Made by a program: the position numbers and the translations under genes | Source: Candidatus Rokuibacteriota bacterium | GTDB lineage: Bacteria > Methylomirabilota > Methylomirabilia > Rokubacteriales > CSP1-6 | Reading direction: 5' to 3' | DNA length: 37,774 bases | Assembly (NCBI GenBank): GCA_003221615.1 | Contig: QHSQ01000101.1 | Coordinates: 1 to 37,774, forward strand | Part shown: positions 1 through 11,313 of the stretch, piece by piece | How positions within the stretch are numbered: the stretch's first letter is position 1 | Layout: the number at the start of each line of letters is the position of its first letter | The notes under the pieces: model-generated | Database searches by the model: none | Told to the model about the DNA's origin: nothing | Seen by the model: only the letters and a program-made list of their open reading frames with translations

Positions 1-381
1 CGCCCCGGCCTGGCCACGTCGCTGGTCTCGTTCGGGTTCAAGCACGGCGTGCCGTTCGACGCGGATCTGGTGTTCGACGTCCGGTTCCTGCCCAACCCGC
101 ACTTCGTGGAATCGCTGCGCCCGCTCGACGGCCGCCACGAGCGCGTGCGTGCCTTCGTGCTGGACCATCCGGAGAGCAAGGAGATGCTCCGGCGCCTCGA
201 GGACTTCCTGAAGTTCGTCCTGCCCTGCTACGAGCGGGAAGGGAAGGCCTACCTCACCGTCGCGATTGGCTGCACCGGCGGCCGTCACCGGTCGGTCACC
301 CTCGCGGAGGAGCTCGGGCGGTTCCTTTCGGGGCTCGGCTACGCGCCGACCGTCGTCCATCGCGACCTCGAGCGCGAGTGA
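1..381 (+). CDS. rapZ: RapZ family RNase adapter / nucleotide-binding protein, C-terminal part (5' truncated by window edge)
   Basis: The open frame runs in from base 1 and ends at TGA 379-381, giving about 126 C-terminal residues. The signature GCTGGRHRSV is present, followed by the terminal segment ending HRDLERE. This is the RapZ/YvcJ C-terminal domain. In E. coli that domain binds the small RNA GlmZ and presents it to RNase E to control amino-sugar synthesis; the N-terminal P-loop ATPase half would lie outside the window. An internal GTG at 49 is not a believable start, because upstream residues (such as LVSFGFKHG) also belong to the family. The stop overlaps the next gene's start (GTGA, 378-381), so the carbohydrate gene behind it is probably translationally coupled. 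The identification is secure; its RNA targets here are unknown. Confidence 0.93.
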   Translation, partial: RPGLATSLVSFGFKHGVPFDADLVFDVRFLPNPHFVESLRPLDGRHERVRAFVLDHPESKEMLRRLEDFLKFVLPCYEREGKAYLTVAIGCTGGRHRSVTLAEELGRFLSGLGYAPTVVHRDLERE

Positions 382-2489
382 GCGCTCCGTGGCCGATGGA
401 TCGCCTGGCGTTCTGCTTCGGGGTCCACAACCACCAGCCGATCGGCAACTTCGACCACGTGATGGTGGACGCGACGGAGCGCGCCTACCGGCCCTTTCTC
501 GAGCGGCTCGACCAGCGGCCTGAAGTCCGGCTGAGCGTCCACTGGACCGGCAGCCTGCTCGAGTGGCTGCGCGAGCGCTCGCCCCGCACCTTCGATCTCC
601 TGGGAACCCTGGCCGCGCGCGGTCAGGTCGAGCTCCTGACCGGCGGTTTCTACGAGCCGATCCTGGCCGTGCTGCCCGATCACGACAAGATCGGTCAGAT
701 CGAGCGGCTCACGACGTTCCTGAAATCGAACTTCGGTGTCCGACCACGCGGCATGTGGCTCGCCGAGCGCGTGTGGGAGCCGCACCTGCCGCGCGTCCTC
801 TGCGAGGCGGGCGTCGAGTACGTGCTGGTCGACGATCGACATTTCGCGCTGGCCGGCCTCGACGTCGACACGCTCGCCGGCTACTACCTGACCGACGAGC
901 AGGGCCAGAGCCTGCGCGTCTTCCCGATCAACCAGCGATTGCGATACCTGATTCCCTTCGCCGGCGTCGACGAGGTGTTCGAGTACCTCGCGGCCTGGCG
1001 GGGGCGCGCGCCCGCGATCACGATGGTCGACGACGGCGAGAAGTTCGGCGCCTGGCCCGGCACCTATGCCCGCGTCTACGAGGAAGGCTGGCTCGAGCGC
1101 TTCTTCGATCGCCTCCTGTCGACGCCGTGGCTCGAGCCGACGACCCTCGCCGACGTCGTCGAGCGTGTGCCGGCGAGCGGCCGCGTGTATCTGCCGACGG
1201 CCTCGTACGGCGAGATGGGGGAGTGGGCGCTGTCGGCCGACGCGGGGCGCGCGCTCGAGGCGGCCAAGGCCGAGATCAGCCGGCTGACCGACGGCGAGCG
1301 GCTGGCCGGCCTGTTGCGCGGCGGCTTCTGGCGGAGCTTCCTCGTCAAGTATCCCGAGGTCGGCGACGCCTACTGGAAGATGCTGCGCCTTTCGCGGGCG
1401 ATCCACGCCGCCGTCGCGCGGCGCCCCGACGACACGCGGCTCGCGCGCGGTCAGGTCGCGCTCTGGCGGGCTCAGGCCAACGACGCCTACTGGCACGGTG
1501 TGTTCGGCGGCTGCTATCTCCCGCATCTGCGCCGCGCCGTGAAAACGTCGCTCCTGGAAGCCGAGCGCTCGCTGGTCGAGGCCGGCGCCGCGCCCGAGAC
1601 CACGTGGACGCGTGAAGACGGCGATGGCGACGGGCGCGCGGAGGTCTACGTCCGCACGCGGGCGCTCTCGGTCACCCTCGAGCCCGAAGCGGGAGGCATG
1701 ATCACCGAGCTCGGCTACTACCCGGCGGGATTGGACGTCGTCGACGTGCTGGCCCGGCGACCCGAGGCCTATCACGACAAGGTGCGGGAGCGCGCCGCTG
1801 CTCGAATCTCGGACGCGGCGCGAACGATCCACGAAGCGGCCACACCCAAAGAAGCCGGGCTCGACGCGCTCTTGGCCTACGACGAGCTCCGGCGCGGCGC
1901 GCTGATCGAAGGGTTCTTTGCCGACGGCGCCGACCCGCTCGATCCGGTCGCGCCCTGGGGCAAGGCGCGAGGCGTGATCGGCGCCGAGCGCCTGGAGTGC
2001 GCGGTGCAGGACCATGCGGGCGGAGTCTCGATCGTCTTCTCGCGCGCGGCGACGGACGCGATACCGGCCGCGCTCGAGAAGCGCGTGACGATTCGCGAGG
2101 AGGTGGTCGAGGTTCGCTATCACCTGCGGCCGCGCGCCGGGCGGCGACTCACCGGACGCTGGGCGGTGCAGTGGAATCTGGCTCTGACGGCCGGCGCCGC
2201 GCCCGACCGGTATTTCGAGCTCGCGGGCCGCCCCACGCTCGGGAGCTCGGGGCACGTGACGGATCTCTCGGCGGTGACGATGGTGGACGAGTGGGCGGCG
2301 GTGGAAGCCCGGCTCCGATGGATCCCCGGCGCCGAGCTCTCCTGGGGCCCGGTAGAAACGGTATCGCTCTCGGAAGGCGGGTTCGAGCGGATCTATCAGG
2401 GGACCGCGCTCCTGCTCGTGTGGCGCCTGGACGTCCGCCCGGGTGACGAGGGGCGGCTCGAGACCGCGGTGACGTTGGCCCGTCGATGA
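378..2489 (+). CDS. Glycoside hydrolase family 57 alpha-amylase / 4-alpha-glucanotransferase-like protein
   Basis: A 703-residue protein with all five GH57 motifs: HNHQP (17-21), the [13 protein letters not shown] region (82-94), WLAERVWEP (127-135, with Glu130 at the expected nucleophile position), DDGEKFG (218-224, containing the acid/base Asp) and [11 protein letters not shown] (273-283). The roughly 300 residues after the barrel fit the DUF1925/DUF1926 beta-rich C-terminal region of Thermococcus-type 4-alpha-glucanotransferases. It should act on alpha-1,4-glucans such as glycogen or maltodextrin in the cytoplasm; no signal peptide is visible. The GTG start overlaps the rapZ stop. An ATG at 396 is an alternative start that loses six residues. 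Its stop overlaps the next start (ATGA), so it is coupled to the sugar-phosphate isomerase. Amylase and glucanotransferase activity cannot be told apart from sequence. Confidence 0.9.
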   Translation: MSAPWPMDRLAFCFGVHNHQPIGNFDHVMVDATERAYRPFLERLDQRPEVRLSVHWTGSLLEWLRERSPRTFDLLGTLAARGQVELLTGGFYEPILAVLPDHDKIGQIERLTTFLKSNFGVRPRGMWLAERVWEPHLPRVLCEAGVEYVLVDDRHFALAGLDVDTLAGYYLTDEQGQSLRVFPINQRLRYLIPFAGVDEVFEYLAAWRGRAPAITMVDDGEKFGAWPGTYARVYEEGWLERFFDRLLSTPWLEPTTLADVVERVPASGRVYLPTASYGEMGEWALSADAGRALEAAKAEISRLTDGERLAGLLRGGFWRSFLVKYPEVGDAYWKMLRLSRAIHAAVARRPDDTRLARGQVALWRAQANDAYWHGVFGGCYLPHLRRAVKTSLLEAERSLVEAGAAPETTWTREDGDGDGRAEVYVRTRALSVTLEPEAGGMITELGYYPAGLDVVDVLARRPEAYHDKVRERAAARISDAARTIHEAATPKEAGLDALLAYDELRRGALIEGFFADGADPLDPVAPWGKARGVIGAERLECAVQDHAGGVSIVFSRAATDAIPAALEKRVTIREEVVEVRYHLRPRAGRRLTGRWAVQWNLALTAGAAPDRYFELAGRPTLGSSGHVTDLSAVTMVDEWAAVEARLRWIPGAELSWGPVETVSLSEGGFERIYQGTALLLVWRLDVRPGDEGRLETAVTLARR

Positions 2490-3532
2490 CGCTCGACGAT
2501 CCCGGCCTCTTCGAGCGGACCGATGCGCACCGGACCCGCGACGTGCTGGCGGGATTTCCCGCGCAGTGTCGCGCGGCGCTCGCCCTCCGCGCGGCGCCCG
2601 CGATGTCGCTCCCGCGCCCGACGCTCGTCGTCCTCGTCGGAATGGGCGGGTCCGCGGCGGGCGCCGAGCTGATCGCGGGGTGCGCCGCGGAGCGGCTCGA
2701 CGTGCCGATCGTCGTGCATCGCGGATACGGCCTGCCGCCGACGGTCGGCAAGCAGACGCTCGTCGTCGCCTCGTCCTATTCGGGCGACACGGCGGAGGTG
2801 CTCTCGGCGGCCGAGGCGGCGCTGGAGCGCGCGGTTCCCATGGTTGCGCTCACCGCGGGCGGCCGGCTGGGGGCGCTGGCGGCCGCCCGCGGCCTGCCAC
2901 GGGTGACCTTGCCCGAGGGACTGATGCCGCGCATGGCGCTCGGCTACCTGTTCTTTCCGGCGCTCAGAATCCTCGGCGACGTGGGCCTCGAGGTCGCGAC
3001 CGAGGCGGAGATCGCGGAGGCGCTCCACGTCGTGACCGCGCTCGCCGCCGAGCTCGACCCGGCGCGACCGGTCGCGCAGAACCAGGCCAAGCGGCTCGCG
3101 CTCGCGATCGGCGCCCGCCTGCCGGCGTTCTACGGCGGTCCGTCGACCGGCGGCGTCGCGTACCGCTGGAAGACCGAGGTGGAGGAGAACGCCAAGCGGT
3201 TCGCGATCGCCGGCGCGATCCCCGAGATGAACCACAACGAGATCGAGGCGTGGCGCGCGCCGGCCGCCGCCGCGATGCACGCCGTCTTCCTGCGGGACCG
3301 CGACGAGTCGTCCGAGATCGAGCGCCGCTTCGCGGTGATGCGCGAGCTGATCGCGACCGCCAACGGCGACGTCAGCGAGTGCTCGACCCGCGGGACCGGG
3401 CGGGCCGCGCGCCTGCTCGGGCTGGCCTACCTCGGTGCATGGACGAGCTACTACGTGGCGATCGGCGCGGGGACGGATCCCTGGCCGATTCCGGTGCTCG
3501 ACGAGATGAAGCGGCGGCTGCGAGCCCCTTAG
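2486..3532 (+). CDS. Bifunctional phosphoglucose/phosphomannose isomerase (SIS domain)
   Basis: A 348-residue protein with two SIS folds. The phosphosugar loop GMGGSAAG (52-59) and the SSYSGDT motif (96-102) are typical of the archaeal-type PGI/PMI family, and [11 protein letters not shown] (246-256) matches its conserved catalytic segment. It should interconvert glucose-6-phosphate or mannose-6-phosphate with fructose-6-phosphate. The start ATG overlaps the GH57 stop by 4 bp, consistent with an operon for glucan breakdown into central metabolism. Length is normal for the family. The C-terminal SIS region (about 190-348) is complete and ends just before the metK leader. Confidence 0.9.
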   Translation: MTLDDPGLFERTDAHRTRDVLAGFPAQCRAALALRAAPAMSLPRPTLVVLVGMGGSAAGAELIAGCAAERLDVPIVVHRGYGLPPTVGKQTLVVASSYSGDTAEVLSAAEAALERAVPMVALTAGGRLGALAAARGLPRVTLPEGLMPRMALGYLFFPALRILGDVGLEVATEAEIAEALHVVTALAAELDPARPVAQNQAKRLALAIGARLPAFYGGPSTGGVAYRWKTEVEENAKRFAIAGAIPEMNHNEIEAWRAPAAAAMHAVFLRDRDESSEIERRFAVMRELIATANGDVSECSTRGTGRAARLLGLAYLGAWTSYYVAIGAGTDPWPIPVLDEMKRRLRAP

Positions 3533-3567
3533 CCGCGCTCGGAATTCGTGTTACAGTTGCGGCGCTT

Positions 3568-3586
3568 GCATCGCACGAGGCGATGC
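3568..3586 (+). promoter_or_regulatory. Small perfect hairpin directly upstream of the metK ribosome binding site
   Basis: GCATCGC (3568-3574) and GCGATGC (3580-3586) form a perfect 7-bp stem with a 5-nt ACGAG loop. Two bases later comes GGGAGGA (3589-3595), the metK Shine-Dalgarno. The gap after the isomerase gene is only 68 bp. TACAGT at 3552-3557 could be a -10 box, but no convincing -35 is seen. The hairpin might affect mRNA stability or ribosome loading; no known SAM-riboswitch core is present. Confidence 0.35.
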
Positions 3587-3600
3587 GCGGGAGGAAGTCG

Positions 3601-6119
<2,519 letters not shown>

Positions 6120-6138
6120 TCGGGGCGCGCCGAGGCCT

Positions 6139-8847
6139 ATGAACAGGCCGCAGCCTATCCTGCTGCTGCTCCTCCTGCTCCTGGTCCTCGGTCTTCTCGC
6201 CCAGGTGGTTCCGCTCTATACCGATTGGCTCTGGTTCGTCGAGGTCGGATACTCGGAAGTCTTCGTCAAGACGCTCTCGCTGCGCGGGTCGCTCTTCGCC
6301 GTGCTCGCGATCGGCGTGCTCGTCTTCCTCTACGCCAACCTGACGTTCGCGGCTCGCACGGCGGCGCCGGACGTGATCTGGGAGCTCGAGGACCAGCTCG
6401 GATTGCCGAGCCGCGTGATCATCGAGCCGCTGATTCGCCGGTTCCTCCCGATCGTCCTGCTGCTGATCGCGCTGGCCTCCGGGATGCGAGCCACCGTCCA
6501 CTGGGAGCTGGTGCTGGGCTACCTGAACGCGACGCCGTTCGGCAGCGTCGATCCCCTGTTCGGCTACGACCTGAGCTTCTTCGTGTTCGTGCTGCCGCTG
6601 TGGCGTCTCGTGCACGGCTGGGCAATCACCCTCGTGACCGCGACGATCGTGCTCACCCTGGCCATCTACGTGCTCCAGCGGAGCCTCGTGCTGACGAGCC
6701 GCGGTCCGCGGCTGGCGGCCGGCGCCCGCTCGCACCTTCTGGTCCTCGCCGCGCTGGCGCTCGGGCTCAAGGCAATCGGGTTCTGGCTCGACCGGTTCGA
6801 GCTGGTCTTCTCACCCCGCGGCATCGTGTTCGGCGCGGCCTACACCGACATCTACGCGTCCTTGCCCGTGCTCGGCGCCCTCGCGGTGTTCGCCGCGCTC
6901 TGTGCCGTCGCGTGCCTGGCCCAGATCGCGCGGTCGGGGCTGCGGCTGGTGGCGGGCGGCCTGATCGCGCTGGCGCTGGTCTGGGTGGTGGGCCTCGGCG
7001 TCTACCCGGCGCTCCTCCAGCGCTTCCGGGTCACGCCCAACGAGCTCGCGGCCGAGCGGCCCTTCATCGGCCACAACATCCGGATGACCCGTCAGGCGTA
7101 CGGCCTGGACCGGATCGTCGAGCGCGAGTTCCCGGCCGACGAGGCGCTCGACGCGCGCGCCCTCGACCAGAACGCCGCCACCATCAAGAACATCCGCCTG
7201 TGGGACTACCGGCCCTTGCTGCGCACGTTCGCGCAGCTCCAGGAGATCCGGACCTACTACAAGTTCGTCGACGTCGACAACGACCGCTACATCGTGAACG
7301 GCGAGTACCGCCAGCTCATGCTGTCGCCGCGCGAGCTCTCGTACCAGCACCTGCAATCCCGGATCTGGATCAACGAGCACCTCACGTTCACCCACGGCTA
7401 CGGCGCGGTGGTCGGGCCCGTCAACCGCATCACCGCCGAGGGCCTGCCCGAGTTCCTGGTCAAGGACATCCCGCCGCAGTCGACGAGCGGCTTCCCGAAG
7501 ATCACCCGGCCCCAGATCTACTACGGGGAAGTCTCGAACGAGTACGTGCTGGTGAAGACGAAGTCGCAGGAGCTCGACTATCCCTCGGGCGACCAGAACG
7601 TCTACACGACGTACTCCGGCGTCGGTGGGATCCCGCTCTCGTCCTTCTTCCGCAAGGTCGCGTTCGCGATGCGGTTCGGCGAGATCAAGATCCTCCTGTC
7701 CAACGACCTGACCGACCAGAGCCGGATCATGATGTACCGGACGGTCACCCAGCGCGTTCGGCAGATCGCCCCGTTCTTCAAGTTCGATCGCGATCCCTAC
7801 ATGGTCATCGACGACGACGGGCGACTCATCTGGATGCTGGACGGCTACACGACGACCGACCGGTACCCGTACTCGGATCCGGTGCCCGGCATGGGCAACT
7901 ACATCCGGAACTCGGTCAAGGTGACGATCGACGCCTACGACGGCACGGTGACGTTCTATCGCGCCGACGACACCGACCCGATCGTGCGCGCCTACGGCGG
8001 CGCCTTTCCCGGGCTCCTGAAGCCACTCGACAAGATGCCCGAGGCGCTGCGCCGGCACATCCGGTATCCCGAGGACTTCTTCGCGATCCAGGCCCGGAAG
8101 TACGCGACCTACCACATGCTCGACCCGCAAGTGTTTTACAACAAAGAGGACCTCTGGGCGCTGCCGCGCCGGACGATCGAAGGCCGCGACCGCGATATGG
8201 AGCCCTACTACACGATCATGCGGCTGCCGGGCGAGCAGAAGGAGGAGTTCATCCTGCTCACGCTCTTCAATCCGGCACGGCGCGACAACATGATCGCGTG
8301 GGTGGCCGCGCGCTCGGATCCTCCGACCTACGGCCGGCTGATCGTCTTCAACTTCCCCAAGCAGAAGCTGGTGTACGGGCCGCGCCAGATCGACGCGCGC
8401 ATCGACCAGGACCCGATCATCTCGCAACAGCTGGCCCTCTGGAACCAGCGCGGCTCGACGGTCATCCGCGGCTCCTTGCTCGCGATCCCGATCGATCAGT
8501 CGCTGATCTACGTGCAGCCGCTCTATCTGGCCGCATCCGAGCAGGGGGCGTTGCCCGAGCTCCGCCGGGTCATCGTGGCGTACGGCAATCAGATCGCGAT
8601 GGAAGCGACGCTCGAGCAGTCGCTCTCGCGGATCTTCGGCGGACGCCCGGCGACGCCGTCGGCGGGCGCACCGGCCGCCGCCAGCGCGCCGGCGGACGGC
8701 GTCGCCGGCGCCCGCCAGCTCGGTCAGCGCGCCCTGGAGATCTGGATGCGGGCGCAGGAGGCGCTACGGCGGGGCGACTGGGCGGCCTACGGTGCCGAGC
8801 AGAAGCGCCTCGAAGAGGCGCTCCGCGCGCTCACGCAGGCGAAGTAG
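6139..8847 (+). CDS. UPF0182 family large membrane protein
   Basis: A 902-residue protein. About seven hydrophobic segments fill the first third (roughly 7-27, 51-70, 103-121, 146-180, 198-216, 241-262, 268-294). A large, presumably extracytoplasmic domain of about 530 residues follows, rich in Tyr/Asp (for example RTYYKFVDVDNDRY near 374). An Ala/Pro linker near 835-855 leads to a charged C-terminal helix. This is the architecture and length of UPF0182 (COG1615), a widespread family without an established function. It starts 20 bp after the ahcY stop, and the dehydrogenase follows 20 bp behind, so the genes are probably co-transcribed. I do not infer a role. Confidence 0.9.
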   Translation: MNRPQPILLLLLLLLVLGLLAQVVPLYTDWLWFVEVGYSEVFVKTLSLRGSLFAVLAIGVLVFLYANLTFAARTAAPDVIWELEDQLGLPSRVIIEPLIRRFLPIVLLLIALASGMRATVHWELVLGYLNATPFGSVDPLFGYDLSFFVFVLPLWRLVHGWAITLVTATIVLTLAIYVLQRSLVLTSRGPRLAAGARSHLLVLAALALGLKAIGFWLDRFELVFSPRGIVFGAAYTDIYASLPVLGALAVFAALCAVACLAQIARSGLRLVAGGLIALALVWVVGLGVYPALLQRFRVTPNELAAERPFIGHNIRMTRQAYGLDRIVEREFPADEALDARALDQNAATIKNIRLWDYRPLLRTFAQLQEIRTYYKFVDVDNDRYIVNGEYRQLMLSPRELSYQHLQSRIWINEHLTFTHGYGAVVGPVNRITAEGLPEFLVKDIPPQSTSGFPKITRPQIYYGEVSNEYVLVKTKSQELDYPSGDQNVYTTYSGVGGIPLSSFFRKVAFAMRFGEIKILLSNDLTDQSRIMMYRTVTQRVRQIAPFFKFDRDPYMVIDDDGRLIWMLDGYTTTDRYPYSDPVPGMGNYIRNSVKVTIDAYDGTVTFYRADDTDPIVRAYGGAFPGLLKPLDKMPEALRRHIRYPEDFFAIQARKYATYHMLDPQVFYNKEDLWALPRRTIEGRDRDMEPYYTIMRLPGEQKEEFILLTLFNPARRDNMIAWVAARSDPPTYGRLIVFNFPKQKLVYGPRQIDARIDQDPIISQQLALWNQRGSTVIRGSLLAIPIDQSLIYVQPLYLAASEQGALPELRRVIVAYGNQIAMEATLEQSLSRIFGGRPATPSAGAPAAASAPADGVAGARQLGQRALEIWMRAQEALRRGDWAAYGAEQKRLEEALRALTQAK

Positions 8848-8867
8848 GGGAGGATTCGCGGCCCGCC

Positions 8868-9656
8868 ATGCCGAACGTGCTCGTGACGACGCCCTTCGAC
8901 GAGGTCCAGATCGACCGGCTGCGGCGAGTCTCGCCGCGGCTCACGGTGACGCGCGCCGATCCCGAGACCGCCGACTATGCGACCGCGGAGATCCTCTACG
9001 GCGGAATCCTGCCGCGCGATCGGTCACGGGCGCCGAACCTCAAGTGGGTTCAGGTGCACATGGCCGGGGTGAACGGGCTCCACGAGCACCCGCTCTACGC
9101 CGACGCCGCGATCGCGCTGACGACCGCGAGCGGCGTGCACGCGGCGACCGTCGCCGAGTACGCGATGACGGCGCTCCTGGCGCTGGCGCATCACGTGCCG
9201 CGCATGGTCGAGTGGCAGGGCCGGGGCCTGCCCGACGCGTGGTTCTCGCCGGCGCAGCTGACCGAGCTGCTCGCCGCCTCGGACGTCGTCGTGATGTGCG
9301 CGCCGCTCACGCACGAGACCCAGCACATGATCGGCGCGCGCGAGCTCGGCTTGATGAAGCCGACGGCCTACTTCATCAACGTGGGGCGCGGCGCCAGCGT
9401 GGACGAGCCCGCGCTCGCGCGGGCGCTCGCCGACGAGCGCATCGCGGGCGCCGCGGTCGACGTGTTCGCGCAAGAGCCACCGCCGGCCGGTCATCCGCTC
9501 TACGGGGTCGGTGACCACGTCATCCTCTCGCCGCACGTCTCGGGTTTCGTGACGAGCTACGACGAGGACTGCTGCACCTTGTTCGCGGAGAACCTCCGGC
9601 GTTACCTGGACGGCACGCCGCTCTTGAACCTGGTCGACCGCACGAAAGGCTACTAG
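8868..9656 (+). CDS. D-2-hydroxyacid dehydrogenase-like protein lacking the NAD-binding glycine motif (internal deletion)
   Basis: A 262-residue protein; the family is usually 310-340. The N-terminal substrate domain (1-118) and the C-terminal half are clear, with the catalytic Arg174 (NVGRGASVDE), Glu203 (QEPPP) and His223 (SPHVSGF). Between MVEWQGRG (ending at 120) and PDAWFSPAQL (from 122) the first part of the Rossmann domain is missing, including GxGxxG and the acidic residue after beta-2. No such motif occurs anywhere in the protein. The reading frame is kept. Either an in-frame deletion of about 60-70 codons has inactivated the enzyme, or the assembly has collapsed here. The ATG follows GGGGAGG at a long spacing. 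It shares its terminal CTAG with the convergent gene. Confidence 0.8.
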   Translation: MPNVLVTTPFDEVQIDRLRRVSPRLTVTRADPETADYATAEILYGGILPRDRSRAPNLKWVQVHMAGVNGLHEHPLYADAAIALTTASGVHAATVAEYAMTALLALAHHVPRMVEWQGRGLPDAWFSPAQLTELLAASDVVVMCAPLTHETQHMIGARELGLMKPTAYFINVGRGASVDEPALARALADERIAGAAVDVFAQEPPPAGHPLYGVGDHVILSPHVSGFVTSYDEDCCTLFAENLRRYLDGTPLLNLVDRTKGY

Positions 9657-9931
9657 CGCGCGACCGCGCTCGAGAGCGGCGGGCGCGGGACCGGGATCGG
9701 CGCGCCGCGATCCCATAGCTGGCGCAGCAGGCGCAGGCGTTCCTGCTCGAGCTTCTCCATCGCTTCCACCGCGGAGTGCGCCTCGGCGGCGCAACCGGCC
9801 AGCTCCGGATACTCGGCGCGCCGCAGCCACTCGCCGCCGCGCTCGACCGACTCGATCACGAGCAGATAGGGCACCGCCTCGTAGTACGCGAGGTCCCGGA
9901 TCGCCTCGGGCTCGTCGGGAGCGTGGCTCAC
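9653..9931 (-). CDS. Small HicB-like protein, translationally coupled to the Rieske oxygenase
   Basis: A 92-residue protein. The stretch YLLVIESVERGGEWLRRAEY followed by PELAGC, then a helix with AVEAMEKLEQERLRLL, resembles the partial RNase-H-like fold of HicB antitoxins and of orphan HicB-like proteins. The usual C-terminal DNA-binding domain is absent; the protein ends in a short Pro-rich tail. No HicA toxin is nearby. The GTG start (9931) overlaps the stop of the Rieske gene (GTGA), so it is co-translated with an oxygenase rather than paired with a toxin. It may be an accessory or regulatory protein of the catabolic cluster. Family call moderate, function unknown. Confidence 0.6.
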   Translation of the reverse strand: MSHAPDEPEAIRDLAYYEAVPYLLVIESVERGGEWLRRAEYPELAGCAAEAHSAVEAMEKLEQERLRLLRQLWDRGAPIPVPRPPLSSAVAR

Positions 9932-11235
9932 TGGGCGAACGGCACCCAGGCGATCGGCACGCCCGCGTCCGACTGACGCGCCTTCTCAGTGGCCGTGATC
10001 CAGCTGTCGCCCTCCGGCAGCAGCGCGGAGGCCGGACGCACCCGGCACATGCTGGCGTCGTCTACGTTGGCCGGGACCACGCCGCGCTCGCGCAGGGCCC
10101 GGGCAGCGTCGATCAGGCGGCGGCGAACATAGATGACCATCGCGTCGGTCGTCCCGAGGTGCTCCTGCGTGCGGTCGTAGATCGGTCCCATCGTCTCGGT
10201 CATCGCCCTATCTTGGAGATTCACCAGGAACGGAATGCCGATCATGAGCTCGTTCTTGGCGAGCCGACGGTCGACCAGGTAGTCGTTGTGGATGTTCGCC
10301 TTCGTGTAGTAGCGCGTATGCGGCTCGCTCGTCGCCTCGAGGTAGCCGCCCCAGGCGGTGAACGGATTGCGCGTCTGCTCGCGCTCCTGGTCGGTCACCG
10401 GGCGGTCGAGCCGTCCGCGCATCATGATCTGGAGATTGTAGTTGTCGTCGAGCGGCACCCACGCACGCGCCGAGACGAGGTTGGGATCGCTCGCGGCGAT
10501 CATCGAGTAGAACGGCATGATGAACTGCGTGATCCGGTGCCAGTAGAGGCCCTCGACGTCCCAGCGGCGCCGGGCCGAGTAGCAGGCGCCGTAGTCGGTC
10601 GGCAGGAGCTCGAGCCGCGGCCGCCTGTCCTGATGGAACGTGCCGCGCTGCTTCACGTCCGGACGGAGCTTGGCGTGGACGTAGTCGATGTGCGAGGAGT
10701 CGATGTCGCCCTCGAGCGCCTGGACCCAGTTGCACTCCTCCAGCATCATGAGCGGCGGATAGACGTGGTCGGCCGGCAGGGTGTTGACCTCGAACGCCGG
10801 GAACGCCGGCGCCTGCGCGCGCGGGCCCATGTAGGTCCAGAGGACGCCGTTGACGTCGCGGCAGGGATAGGCGCGGGCGCGCACCTTGTCCTTGAAGGTG
10901 CTCTCCGCGGGCTCGTTCGGCATGTCGACGCAGCGACCGGACACGTCGAACTTCCAGCCGTGATAGACGCAGCGGATGCCGCACTCTTCGTTGCGACCGA
11001 AGAAGAGTGATGCGCCGCGATGGGGACAGTTGGCGGCGATCAGCCCGACCTCGCCTCGCGTATCGCGGACGGCCACGAGATCCTCGCCGACCAAGCGGAC
11101 CTTCCGGGGTGGGGCGTCGGGCTCGGGCAGCTCCGTGGAGGGCAGGAACGGCATCCAGTACTGGCGGAGCAGGTCGCCCATCGCCGTGCCACGCCCGACC
11201 CGACACATCAGCTCGTTGTCGTCCCTCGAGAGCAT
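9928..11235 (-). CDS. Rieske non-heme iron oxygenase, alpha-subunit type (phthalate-dioxygenase-like)
   Basis: A 435-residue protein. The Rieske [2Fe-2S] ligands are Cys70-Pro-His72 and Cys89-x-x-His92 (CVYHGW). The mononuclear-iron site is in the segment EGDIDSSHIDYVH, with His182 and His187 and the bridging Asp177 or Asp179. The N-terminus (MLSRDDNELMCRVGRGTAMG) and overall length resemble single-component-type alpha subunits such as phthalate 4,5-dioxygenase oxygenase or aromatic O-demethylases. It needs an external reductase, which is not in the window. The ATG at 11235 is chosen because GGAGGT lies about 7 bases upstream; an in-frame extension would run through repeat copy B. Substrate unknown; the neighbouring ABC uptake genes suggest a catabolic role. 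Confidence 0.92.
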   Translation of the reverse strand: MLSRDDNELMCRVGRGTAMGDLLRQYWMPFLPSTELPEPDAPPRKVRLVGEDLVAVRDTRGEVGLIAANCPHRGASLFFGRNEECGIRCVYHGWKFDVSGRCVDMPNEPAESTFKDKVRARAYPCRDVNGVLWTYMGPRAQAPAFPAFEVNTLPADHVYPPLMMLEECNWVQALEGDIDSSHIDYVHAKLRPDVKQRGTFHQDRRPRLELLPTDYGACYSARRRWDVEGLYWHRITQFIMPFYSMIAASDPNLVSARAWVPLDDNYNLQIMMRGRLDRPVTDQEREQTRNPFTAWGGYLEATSEPHTRYYTKANIHNDYLVDRRLAKNELMIGIPFLVNLQDRAMTETMGPIYDRTQEHLGTTDAMVIYVRRRLIDAARALRERGVVPANVDDASMCRVRPASALLPEGDSWITATEKARQSDAGVPIAWVPFAQ

Positions 11236-11261
11236 CGCCGACCTCCGTTTATTTATCTGAC

Positions 11262-11310
11262 GTGCGCCTCGGCCGGCGGGGCCCCAGCCCCGCGACGGCC
11301 TGCAGCGCAC
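11262..11310 (-). repeat. Palindromic leader element, copy B (long class), upstream of the Rieske gene
   Basis: The core is 11271-11300: GGCCG arms, a 2-nt bulge, 7-bp GCGGGGC/GCCCCGC and a 4-nt loop. The outer stem on the minus strand is GTGCGCT (11310-11304) with GGCGCAC (11268-11262), seven pairs including one U·G. Compared with copies A and C, one outer pair is T-A instead of C-G, a compensatory change. It ends 26 bases before the Rieske ATG and is followed by AAATAAA and GGAGG. Same orientation as the gene. Confidence 0.85.
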
Positions 11311-11313
11311 ACG

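Noticed and set aside
6225-9656. 1143-codon open frame ending in the dehydrogenase
   Set aside because: Most of it is an off-frame reading of the UPF0182 gene; only the part from ATG 8868 is the real gene.
9653-9931. HicAB toxin-antitoxin module
   Set aside because: No HicA-like ORF in either neighbouring position; the gene is coupled to an oxygenase instead.
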